From positions 1 through 64,000 of the forward strand of contig CAUEYX010000010.1 of assembly GCA_959022495.1 (NCBI GenBank): DNA of 64,000 bases, written 5' to 3'. The notes under the pieces are model-generated. The model was not told the origin of the DNA, did not search any database, and saw nothing but the letters and a program-made list of their open reading frames with translations. How positions within the stretch are numbered: the first letter of the stretch is position 1; each line of letters opens with the position of its first letter. Shown here one piece after another: positions 1-7,132 of the stretch. A program made the translations under genes and the position numbers. Origin of the DNA: an uncultured Lachnospiraceae bacterium (GTDB lineage Bacteria > Bacillota > Clostridia > Lachnospirales > Lachnospiraceae).

Positions 1-107
1 CAACGCATGTCACCGGATTTCTATTTTTCTAAGTTCCATTCCGAAGTCACCTCAGTCACCCACACACCCGCGCAGAAAGACGTTCGAAAAGGCGCTCCGC
101 TGTTTTC
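1..107. repeat. Long-palindrome repeat, partial arm (cut by window edge)
   Basis: This 107-bp stretch is the inverted counterpart of 29743-29849: the reverse complement aligns without gaps and with 5 mismatches by my hand count. At the other locus the sequence is one arm of a large hairpin, so the partner arm here should lie left of base 1. No credible gene is encoded. Confidence 0.85.
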
Positions 108-121
108 TCGGCTTGCGCAGA

Positions 122-140
122 CCGGGAAGAGTCTTCCCGG
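122..140. repeat. Small perfect inverted repeat
   Basis: CCGGGAAGA, one base, then TCTTCCCGG forms a perfect 9-bp hairpin between two larger inverted repeats of the noncoding region downstream of dnaJ. It is not followed by a T-run on either strand, so it is not an obvious terminator. Confidence 0.7.
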
Positions 141-145
141 CATAT

Positions 146-304
146 GCAGGATTTCAAAAGAGGATGAGGAGGGAGCGCTGCTGGAGAAAAAGAATAGTAC
201 TGGAACCGGAAGGTAATAAAACTGGAGCTATAGCTGCTCAACGGCCGATACAGTTTCGGCTGTCTCCAATAACGCTCCCCCTTCGCCTCCTTTCGAAATC
301 CTGC
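146..304. repeat. 159-bp imperfect palindrome, middle hairpin of the dnaJ-downstream repeat cluster
   Basis: The left arm 146-177 pairs with the right arm 273-304; both ends read GCAGGATTT on their own strands, with a few mismatches inside. The centre contains the self-complementary AGCTATAGCT. The right arm overlaps the outer arm of the next palindrome (297-650), so the elements are nested or fused end to end. Confidence 0.75.
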
Positions 305-650
305 ATTTGTCTGCGGGGGAGGCGCTTTCTGACTAGATGCGCGCAGAAAACAGCGCCTATTTCTAATACCTTTCGTGGAGAGGGGCGGGACGGAGCAGGC
401 GACTTGGAATGATTTGCCGGAAAGTCTTAAAGGAAGGACGCGCGGCGTTAATTGACCAGCGGATGCCTGAGGCGTAAGCCGAATCTTCCGCTGGTCAATT
501 GCTTTTAGCCGTGTGTCCTTCCTTTTAGATCTTTCCCAAATCATGGAACGGAACCTGCTCCGTCCCGCCCCTCTCCACGAATACGTTCTCGAAAGCATTG
601 CTGTTTTCGGACTCATTCTTTCAAAGTCGTCTCCTCCACAAATCCCAGAT
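297..650. repeat. ~354-bp long palindrome abutting the dnaJ stop codon
   Basis: The clearest arms are 374-399 and 554-579 (26 bp, perfect inverted copies) and the tip stem 450-462 with 488-500 (13 bp, perfect) around a 25-nt loop. Outer pairing is imperfect but continues to the ends: 298-322 with about 629-649, and the GCTGTTTTC segments near 345 and 600. Bases 600-650 match the left end of the element at 29701 (inverted; one 1-nt gap and one mismatch over 51 positions). The right end abuts the dnaJ stop (651-653), so it may end dnaJ transcription, though no classic T-run follows. Confidence 0.85.
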
Positions 651-1829
651 TTACTCCTCAAAGGCTTCCTTCACTTTCTCCATGAACCCTTTCTTTTTCT
701 TCTTTTCCCCTCCCTCAGTGTTCTGGTTCAGGGTATTGCCGGTCAGTTCATCGAATCTGCGCAGGGCTTCTTTTGCCTCCGCACTTAAGCGCTCCGGTGT
801 CTGGATAACCAGAGTGACATAATGGTCGCCTCTCACCTGCGCATTGCGCAGCGACGGTACGCCTTTCCCTTTCAGTCGGACCTTAGTGTCTGTCTTTGTG
901 CCCGCCTTTACGGTATAGATCACATCTCCGTCCACAGTGGGAATGCGGACATCCCCGCCCAGCGCTGCCACGGCGAAAGAGATGGGCACGGTAGAGAAGA
1001 TATGCACATCCTGCCGCTGGAAGATCGGATGCCTGGAAACGTTCACTTCCACAAGCAGATCGCCTCGTGGTCCCCCGTTGGTGCCCGGCTCCCCTTTATC
1101 GCGGATGCGGACACTCTGGCCATTGTCAATTCCCGCCGGGATGGATACTTTAATTTTCTTTCTGCTGGATGTATATCCTGTACCGGAACATTTTGGGCAT
1201 TTCTCCTTTATCACCTTGCCTGAACCGCCGCAGGACGGACAGGTCTGCACATTCTGCACCGTGCCGAAAAAGGACTGGGAAGTATAGACAACCTGGCCTC
1301 TTCCCCCGCATTTTGAGCAGGTTTCCGGGGAAGTCCCGGGCTTTGCCCCTGTCCCGTGGCAGTCCTCGCAGGGATCTTTCAGGATGAGGTCCAGCTCTTT
1401 CTCACATCCGAAAACCGCTTCTTCAAACGTGATGCGAATGCTTTTTCTGATATTGGCCCCCTTCATGGGACCGCTGCCTGCTCTGCCGCCCCTACGGCCG
1501 CCGCCGAACAAATCTCCGAAAATATCCCCGAAAATATCGCTGAAATCCGCGCCGTTGAAGTCAAAACCGCCGAATCCGCCCGCGCCGCCGGCACCGCCTT
1601 CGAATGCCGCGTGGCCGAACTGGTCATACTGGCGGCGTTTGTCAGCATCGCTTAAGACAGCATATGCCTCGGAAGCTTCCTTGAATTTCTTCTCCGCCTC
1701 TTGATCTCCCGGATTCATATCAGGATGATACTTTTTTGCAAGCGCGCGGTATGCCTTTTTGATCGCCGCGTCGTCGGCATCCCTGCCTACCCCGAGCACC
1801 TCATAATAATCTCTCTTTGCCTCTGCCAT
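651..1829 (-). CDS. dnaJ: Chaperone DnaJ (Hsp40)
   Basis: Cytosolic co-chaperone that delivers unfolded clients to DnaK and stimulates its ATPase. The 392-aa protein has the full type I layout: J domain with HPD inside KKYHPDMNPGD (about residues 34-37), a Gly/Phe-rich linker (about 75-120), four zinc-binding CxxCxGxG repeats (CEDCHGTG, CSKCGGRG, CPSCGGSG, CPKCSGTG) and the C-terminal substrate-binding domain. A TAGGAGAC ribosome binding site precedes the ATG. It is the last gene of hrcA-grpE-dnaK-dnaJ, separated from dnaK by 146 bp with a hairpin that may lower its expression. Its stop codon abuts a long palindromic repeat. Confidence 0.98.
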   Translation of the reverse strand: MAEAKRDYYEVLGVGRDADDAAIKKAYRALAKKYHPDMNPGDQEAEKKFKEASEAYAVLSDADKRRQYDQFGHAAFEGGAGGAGGFGGFDFNGADFSDIFGDIFGDLFGGGRRGGRAGSGPMKGANIRKSIRITFEEAVFGCEKELDLILKDPCEDCHGTGAKPGTSPETCSKCGGRGQVVYTSQSFFGTVQNVQTCPSCGGSGKVIKEKCPKCSGTGYTSSRKKIKVSIPAGIDNGQSVRIRDKGEPGTNGGPRGDLLVEVNVSRHPIFQRQDVHIFSTVPISFAVAALGGDVRIPTVDGDVIYTVKAGTKTDTKVRLKGKGVPSLRNAQVRGDHYVTLVIQTPERLSAEAKEALRRFDELTGNTLNQNTEGGEKKKKKGFMEKVKEAFEE

Positions 1830-1873
1830 AAAGTGTCTCCTACTGCGTAAAATCGCTTTTTTATAATCTCAAC

Positions 1874-1915
1874 AAAATTCTACGAAGCCGTTTATAAGCG
1901 GCCCCGTAGAATTTT
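1874..1915 (-). terminator. Hairpin between dnaK and dnaJ (attenuator or processing site)
   Basis: Arms 1874-1884 and 1905-1915 are perfect 11-bp inverted copies (AAAATTCTACG / CGTAGAATTTT), with an inner GCCG/CGGC pairing. The A/T-rich arm edges give a short T-run on either strand. In an operon this would act as a partial terminator or mRNA-stabilising hairpin that sets the DnaK:DnaJ ratio. The role is inference. Confidence 0.6.
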
Positions 1916-1975
1916 AATCTTACCTGGAGAATGTATCTGAGTTCTTCTCATCTTCCCCATCTAGTTTCCTGCTTC

Positions 1976-3853
1976 TTAGACTTCCTTATAGTCTCCGTCT
2001 ACCACGTCGTCCCCCTGGAAACCGTCCGGTGCCGGACCTGCCCCCGGATTCGGGCCTGCTCCCGCTCCCGGGCCGCCTGCCGCGCCTGCCCCTGACTGCT
2101 CATACATCTTTGTAAACAGTTTCTGGGCGCTTTCCATCAGCTTCTCTTTTGCGGCTTTGATTTCAGCCACATCCGCATCTGCCGCTGTCTCAGGAGTGGA
2201 CTTCGCAAGAACGTCTTTCAATGCCTGCACGTCAGCCTCAACCGCCGCCTTGTCGTTCGCGTCCAGCTTATCACCTGCATCTTTGAGAGCCTTCTCTGTC
2301 TGGAATACCATTGCGTCTGCTTCATTTCGCGCGTCGATGGCCTCTTTGCGTTTCTTGTCCTGTGCCTCGAACTCAGCGGCTTCTTTGACCGCCTTGTCGA
2401 TGTCAGCGTCAGACATATTGGACCCTGCTGTGATCGTGATGTGCTGCTCCTTTCCGGTTCCCAGATCCTTGGCGGATACATTCACGATACCGTTCGCGTC
2501 GATGTCAAATGTAACCTCAATCTGCGGTACTCCACGCGGAGCCGGCGGAATTCCATCCAGTCTGAACTGTCCGAGTGACTTATTGTCTTTTGCGAACTGT
2601 CTCTCGCCCTGTACCACGTTGATATCTACAGCTGTCTGGTTGTCGGCTGCCGTGGAGAAGATCTGGCTCTTCTTTGTCGGGATCGTTGTATTTCTCTCGA
2701 TCAGTCTAGTAGCCACACCGCCCATTGTCTCGATGGACAGTGACAGCGGAGTTACATCCAGAAGAAGGATATCCCCTGCGCCTGCATCGCCAGCAAGCTT
2801 ACCACCCTGTACCGATGCGCCCAGTGCAACACACTCGTCCGGGTTTAATGATTTGCTCGGTTCTTTGCCTGTCAGTCTCTTGACTTCTTCCTGCACAGCC
2901 GGGATACGGGTAGAACCGCCTACCAGAAGTACCTGGCCCAGATCCGCTGAAGTCAGTCCCGCGTCAGACAGCGCGCGTCTTACCGGCTCTGCAGTCTTAT
3001 CAACAAGATCTCTTGTGAGCTCGTCGAATTTTGCTCTTGTCAGGTTCATATCAAAGTGCTTCGGTCCCTCAGCTGTCGCTGTGATGAACGGAAGGTTGAT
3101 GTTTGTCGTCGTTGCGCTGGAAAGTTCTTTTTTCGCTTTCTCTGCCGCTTCTTTCAATCTCTGGAGAGCCATCTTGTCTGTGGACAAGTCTACACCCTCT
3201 TTTGCCTTGAAGTCAGCCAGCATGTAGTCCGTGATCTTCTGATCGAAGTCATCGCCGCCAAGACGGTTGTTTCCGGCTGTGGAGAGAACTTCGATGACAC
3301 CGTCGCCGATCTCAATGATGGATACATCGAATGTACCGCCGCCCAGGTCGTATACCATGATCTTCTGTTCTTTCTCATTGTCAAGTCCGTAAGCAAGCGC
3401 CGCCGCTGTCGGCTCGTTGATGATACGTTTTACATCAAGTCCAGCGATCTTACCCGCGTCCTTTGTCGCCTGGCGCTGCGCGTCGTTGAAATAAGCCGGA
3501 ACGGTGATGACCGCTTCTGTTACTTTTTCGCCAAGGTATCCCTCCGCGTCTGCTTTTAATTTCTGCAGAATCATCGCGGAGATCTCCTGAGGAGAGTATT
3601 TCTTACCGTCAATGTCTACTTTGTAGTCCGTACCCATCTCTCTTTTGATCGAAGAGATGGTCCGGCTTGCGTTTGTCACTGCCTGACGTTTTGCCGGCTC
3701 TCCTACGAGACGCTCTCCTGTCTTTGTAAATGCGACGACAGAGGGTGTTGTTCTCGCGCCTTCTGTGTTCGCGATGACTGTCGGCTGTCCGCCTTCCATG
3801 ACAGCCACGCAGCTGTTCGTTGTACCAAGGTCAATACCAATTATTTTTCCCAT
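1976..3853 (-). CDS. dnaK: Molecular chaperone DnaK (Hsp70)
   Basis: ATP-driven cytosolic chaperone, 625 aa. The N-terminal ATPase begins GIDLGTTNSCVAVMEGG and contains the phosphate-binding VYDLGGGTFDVS and the adenosine-binding LLVGGSTRIPAVQ. The substrate-binding domain follows the linker region DVTPLSLSIETMGG (about 365-380), and the tail is Gly/Ala/Pro-rich and acidic, ending DGDYKEV. A strong AAGGAGGAA site precedes the ATG. Third gene of the CIRCE-controlled hrcA operon, so probably heat-inducible through HrcA. Length and motifs are normal for Firmicutes. Confidence 0.99.
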   Translation of the reverse strand: MGKIIGIDLGTTNSCVAVMEGGQPTVIANTEGARTTPSVVAFTKTGERLVGEPAKRQAVTNASRTISSIKREMGTDYKVDIDGKKYSPQEISAMILQKLKADAEGYLGEKVTEAVITVPAYFNDAQRQATKDAGKIAGLDVKRIINEPTAAALAYGLDNEKEQKIMVYDLGGGTFDVSIIEIGDGVIEVLSTAGNNRLGGDDFDQKITDYMLADFKAKEGVDLSTDKMALQRLKEAAEKAKKELSSATTTNINLPFITATAEGPKHFDMNLTRAKFDELTRDLVDKTAEPVRRALSDAGLTSADLGQVLLVGGSTRIPAVQEEVKRLTGKEPSKSLNPDECVALGASVQGGKLAGDAGAGDILLLDVTPLSLSIETMGGVATRLIERNTTIPTKKSQIFSTAADNQTAVDINVVQGERQFAKDNKSLGQFRLDGIPPAPRGVPQIEVTFDIDANGIVNVSAKDLGTGKEQHITITAGSNMSDADIDKAVKEAAEFEAQDKKRKEAIDARNEADAMVFQTEKALKDAGDKLDANDKAAVEADVQALKDVLAKSTPETAADADVAEIKAAKEKLMESAQKLFTKMYEQSGAGAAGGPGAGAGPNPGAGPAPDGFQGDDVVDGDYKEV

Positions 3854-3920
3854 AGTAATCTTCCTCCTTAAATTGATTTTAATTATGCTGAATGTTGTTG
3901 ATATCTCAAAAATGCCTGTG

Positions 3921-4643
3921 TCAATTTGCGACTTTTACCATACTGTGCCGCACGACACTGTCGCGGTATGTGTAGCCCTTCTGGAATTCCTCAGCGATGA
4001 TATTCTCTCCGAGCTCCTCATCCTCCACATGCATGACGGCATTGTGGAAATCCGGATTAAATTCCTGCCCGACTGCTTCAATCGGCTTTACGCCGATGCT
4101 TTCCAGCGTAGTCATCAGCTGTTTATAAATCTTTTCCATGCCTTCGGCAAAAGGTGTCTCTTTCTCCTCTTCTGCTACGGACGACAGCCCCCGTTCAAAA
4201 TTATCGACAACCGGAAGGATTTTTTCTATAATGTCCTTTGCCCCGATTTCATACATCTGGGCTTTTTCCTTCTCCGTGCGTTTGCGGAAGTTGTCAAACT
4301 CTGCCATCTGACGGGTTAGACGGTCGGTCAGCTCGTCGATCTTTTCATCCTTTTTATCCTTTTTGTTCTTCTTTCCAAAAAGTTTCTTTTTCTCCGTCTT
4401 CGCGGCATCCTCTGCCTCATCCGCATCGTCCCCGGTCTCTTCCCCGGATGTGTCTTCCGCGTTCTTTTCAGATGCCTTTTCTTCCTCTGCCGCTTCCGCT
4501 TTTCCATTGTCCTGCGCGCCTGCGGCTTCGTCTTCCGAAGCCTCCTCAGACCGCGCTTCTTCCTGTGCAGCTTCCGCGGCTTTTGCCTTTGCTTCTTCAA
4601 CGGCTTCTTTTACCATATCTTCCTTGCTCATCCTGTCACTCAC
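3921..4643 (-). CDS. grpE: Nucleotide exchange factor GrpE
   Basis: Releases ADP from DnaK and acts as a cytosolic dimer. The GrpE core is residues ~95-240 (coiled coil with DNFRKRTEKEKAQM, then a beta-wing domain with GVKPIEAVGQEFNPDFHNA). The first ~95 residues are a low-complexity Glu/Ala/Lys-rich acidic extension, which makes the 240-aa protein longer than typical GrpE (about 190-200 aa). The start is GTG at 4643, with AAAGGTGG seven bases upstream; the internal ATG (MSKEDM, 4631) is an alternative. It follows hrcA by 15 bp in the heat-shock operon. Confidence 0.96.
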   Translation of the reverse strand: MSDRMSKEDMVKEAVEEAKAKAAEAAQEEARSEEASEDEAAGAQDNGKAEAAEEEKASEKNAEDTSGEETGDDADEAEDAAKTEKKKLFGKKNKKDKKDEKIDELTDRLTRQMAEFDNFRKRTEKEKAQMYEIGAKDIIEKILPVVDNFERGLSSVAEEEKETPFAEGMEKIYKQLMTTLESIGVKPIEAVGQEFNPDFHNAVMHVEDEELGENIIAEEFQKGYTYRDSVVRHSMVKVAN

Positions 4644-4658
4644 CAGCTTTCCACCTTT

Positions 4659-5708
4659 CTATTCTTTCGGATTTTTATTGTATATCGCATCCAGCTCTCC
4701 CTGGAGAGTCTTCAGCGTCTTCATGACATGTTCATAGTCCATCCGTTTCGGACCGATGATGCCAATGGTTCCTTTCATACCCTCACCCAGCTCGTAAGTC
4801 GCTGTCACTACGCTGCAGTCCTTCATGGTCTTCACCGGGGCCTCATCCCCGATATAGACTTGAATCCCGTGATTGTTCTCACTGGCAAGCGTCTCTGTCA
4901 CAAGATCCGCAAGCTGCTGTTTTTCTTCAAATGCACTGATAATCTCCTGAGCGCTCTGCTTATCGCTCAGCTCCGGATATTTGAAGATGTTCGTCGCGCC
5001 GCTTGTATAGATCATCATATCATCTTCTACATGGATGATTTCCGCCACCGCGTCAAGCACATGCCCGACCACTTCGCTGTGGATTCCCGCCTGTTCTTTC
5101 AGTCTGGCTATCAGCCCCAGGGTAATCTGGTCAATGGACATTCCGTTTAATGTAGTATTAAGCAGCATGTTCAGCTTCAACAGGTTTTCATTGCTTAGTG
5201 TTTCTCCGACATCGATAATCTTATTCTTAATTACATTTCCGCCGAGAACAATCACAGCCACAATCTGTTCCTCATCCACCTGTGACAGCTGAATAAACTT
5301 CAGGGTATTGCGGCTGTTGACGGGCGCTGAAACCATGGTCGCGTAGTTTGTATTTGACGCGAGCACCTTTGCCGCCTGCTGCAGCACTTTCTCAACTTTG
5401 TCCGCCTTCTCCAGCATCGCGTCCTCACGCTGCGTGATTTCCTGTTCTTTTTCTTCCATCAGCATATCCACATACAGGCGGTATCCTTTATCCGAAGGAA
5501 TCCTGCCCGCCGATGTATGGGGCTGGAAAATGTATCCGAGATCTTCCAGATCCGCCATCTCGTTGCGGATCGTCGCGGAGCTCAAGTTCAGTTCCGTGTA
5601 CTTGGAAAGTGTCCGTGAACCTACCGGCTCTCCAGTCTCGAGGTAATTCTGTATGATCGCTTTTAATATGATAAGTTTTCTTTCACTTAACGATGGATCG
5701 ATCGCCAC
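4659..5708 (-). CDS. hrcA: Heat-inducible transcription repressor HrcA
   Basis: Repressor of class I heat-shock genes that binds CIRCE as a dimer and is kept active by GroEL in the known system. The 349-aa protein has an N-terminal winged helix (about 1-80, with GSRTLSKYTELNLSSATIRN) and the HrcA effector domain ending in an EHVMKTLKTLQGELDAI helix. The start is GTG at 5708, chosen because AGAAAGGAGG lies just upstream. First gene of hrcA-grpE-dnaK-dnaJ. A perfect CIRCE sits 23 bp upstream of the start, so it is presumably autoregulated. Confidence 0.98.
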   Translation of the reverse strand: MAIDPSLSERKLIILKAIIQNYLETGEPVGSRTLSKYTELNLSSATIRNEMADLEDLGYIFQPHTSAGRIPSDKGYRLYVDMLMEEKEQEITQREDAMLEKADKVEKVLQQAAKVLASNTNYATMVSAPVNSRNTLKFIQLSQVDEEQIVAVIVLGGNVIKNKIIDVGETLSNENLLKLNMLLNTTLNGMSIDQITLGLIARLKEQAGIHSEVVGHVLDAVAEIIHVEDDMMIYTSGATNIFKYPELSDKQSAQEIISAFEEKQQLADLVTETLASENNHGIQVYIGDEAPVKTMKDCSVVTATYELGEGMKGTIGIIGPKRMDYEHVMKTLKTLQGELDAIYNKNPKE

Positions 5709-5730
5709 AGCACTGCCTCCTTTCTCACTA

Positions 5731-5757
5731 TTAGCACTCGTTTATTTTGAGTGCTAA
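5731..5757 (-). promoter_or_regulatory. CIRCE operator (HrcA site)
   Basis: TTAGCACTC, 9 bases, GAGTGCTAA: a perfect match to the consensus CIRCE inverted repeat. It lies between the hrcA promoter and start codon, where bound HrcA would block transcription. Confidence 0.98.
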
Positions 5758-5772
5758 CACCTTCCGTATATT

Positions 5773-5801
5773 AAGATAGCACCCGGTTTTCTATTTGTCA
5801 A
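5773..5801 (-). promoter_or_regulatory. Sigma-A-type promoter of the hrcA operon
   Basis: On the minus strand TTGACA (5801-5796) and TATCTT (5778-5773) are separated by 17 bp. The -35 is perfect and the -10 matches 4 of 6. Transcription would start close to or within CIRCE, the usual arrangement. Confidence 0.8.
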
Positions 5802-5852
5802 CAGTGTTTCTTCTTTTTTTCTTATTTCAATACTGGAAATGCAGAAGAACCC

Positions 5853-7064
5853 TCAGATCATAAATTCTGAAAAGATGGCGTTGCTTACGTCAATCCCCTT
5901 TTCCGTCAGACAGATCATGCCGCCTGTGGCTTCCAACAGCCCCAGGCCGGTAAATCTGCTGATTTGTTCTCCGTACACATCCTCAATCTTCTTTCCGAAC
6001 ACATCGTGGAACGCATCGCGGGAGACACCCTCAGTCTTTCGAAGCCCCAGAAACATAAATTCTTCCATCCTTTCCTCCTCACTGAGACATTCTATCTCTT
6101 CCGCAGCCGCCCCCGCCGGTGAGAATATCTCTTCTGACTCTGCTCCCTTTTGACCGAACAGATCCAGATATTTCTCCATGTCCTCCGTATTGTGAAAACG
6201 GGTCTCTTCGATCAGTGATGCGGCTCCCAGTCCCAGACCGAGGTACTCTTTTCTCTCCCAGTATCCGAGATTATGACGGCACTTGCGGCCTTCTTTTGCG
6301 TAATTGGAAATCTCATACCTGTCATAACCATATTCTTCCAGAATCCGTTTCGAAGCCTTGTAGATCTCCCGCTCCGTATCTTCATCAGGCAGGGGCGGCA
6401 AAGGCTCCTTTCCAGCCTCAGGGGTCCCTGCGCGGCTTGGCTCCCCGTATTTTTCATAAAACGGAGTTCCTTCTTCTATTATGAGGCTGTACGCGGAGAG
6501 ATGTTCCGGTCCAAGCTCTGCCGCTGTGCGAAGAGTGTGCTCCCAGCTCTCAAGTGTCTGCCCCGGGACCGCGGAGATCAAATCAATATTTATATTGTCA
6601 AATCCAGCGTCCCGCACAATCTCCCATGTATGAAGGAACCCCCGGAATGAATGGATACGGCCAAGCATTCTCAGTTCCTCGTCATTTACCGACTGGAGTC
6701 CAATGCTCAGGCGGTTCACGCCGCACGCTTTCCACATGCCGGATTTCTCTTCTGTCACGGTTCCCGGGTTGACTTCCATCGTAATCTCTGCCTGCCGGCT
6801 GATGTCAAAGTTCTCCCTGAGCGCACGAAAAATACGGGCGGTGTCATCCCCGCTCAATACTGAGGGGGTGCCGCCGCCTAAAAATACTGTGGTCACACAA
6901 TGGGTTGTAAAGTTTTTCTTTTGGCTTCGGATCTCCCGGATGAGAGCATCCACATAAGACGCCCTCTCCCGCTCTCCCGAGGGAAACGAAAGGAAATCAC
7001 AGTATGCGCATTTTCTCACACAGAAAGGGATATGCACATATAATTCCAGTTCTTTTTTCTTCAT
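5853..7064 (-). CDS. hemW: Radical SAM heme chaperone HemW (formerly annotated as HemN-like)
   Basis: Radical-SAM protein of the HemW family, now regarded as a heme-binding chaperone rather than a coproporphyrinogen oxidase. The [4Fe-4S]/SAM motif CVRKCAYCDF is near the N-terminus, followed by GGGTPSVLS and SIGLQSVNDEELRMLGRIH, and a C-terminal HemN-like domain. I start it at ATG 7064 (MKKKELELYVHIPFC), since homologues begin just before ELYVHIPFC. The reading frame stays open to an ATG at 7133 that overlaps the lepA stop as TGATG, but the extra 23 residues (Arg-rich) look like read-through. Lies between lepA and hrcA, a common Firmicutes order. Confidence 0.92.
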   Translation of the reverse strand: MKKKELELYVHIPFCVRKCAYCDFLSFPSGERERASYVDALIREIRSQKKNFTTHCVTTVFLGGGTPSVLSGDDTARIFRALRENFDISRQAEITMEVNPGTVTEEKSGMWKACGVNRLSIGLQSVNDEELRMLGRIHSFRGFLHTWEIVRDAGFDNINIDLISAVPGQTLESWEHTLRTAAELGPEHLSAYSLIIEEGTPFYEKYGEPSRAGTPEAGKEPLPPLPDEDTEREIYKASKRILEEYGYDRYEISNYAKEGRKCRHNLGYWERKEYLGLGLGAASLIEETRFHNTEDMEKYLDLFGQKGAESEEIFSPAGAAAEEIECLSEEERMEEFMFLGLRKTEGVSRDAFHDVFGKKIEDVYGEQISRFTGLGLLEATGGMICLTEKGIDVSNAIFSEFMI

Positions 7065-7132
7065 ATCTGAATCTCTTTTCCTCTGAGACCTGATGCGGAA
7101 AGCACACCGGATCTGGGTTCCTCTCCCCGGCA

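Noticed and set aside
56..661. 201-codon open frame on the minus strand across the palindromes
   Set aside because: It runs through all the inverted repeats and overlaps the dnaJ end; similar peptides appear in the frames at 29574-30044 only because the DNA repeats. No ribosome site or family match.
2157..3227. 356-codon plus-strand frame antisense to dnaK
   Set aside because: Long antisense frames are common in GC-rich conserved genes; no ribosome site, Ser/Ala-rich composition and no recognisable domain.
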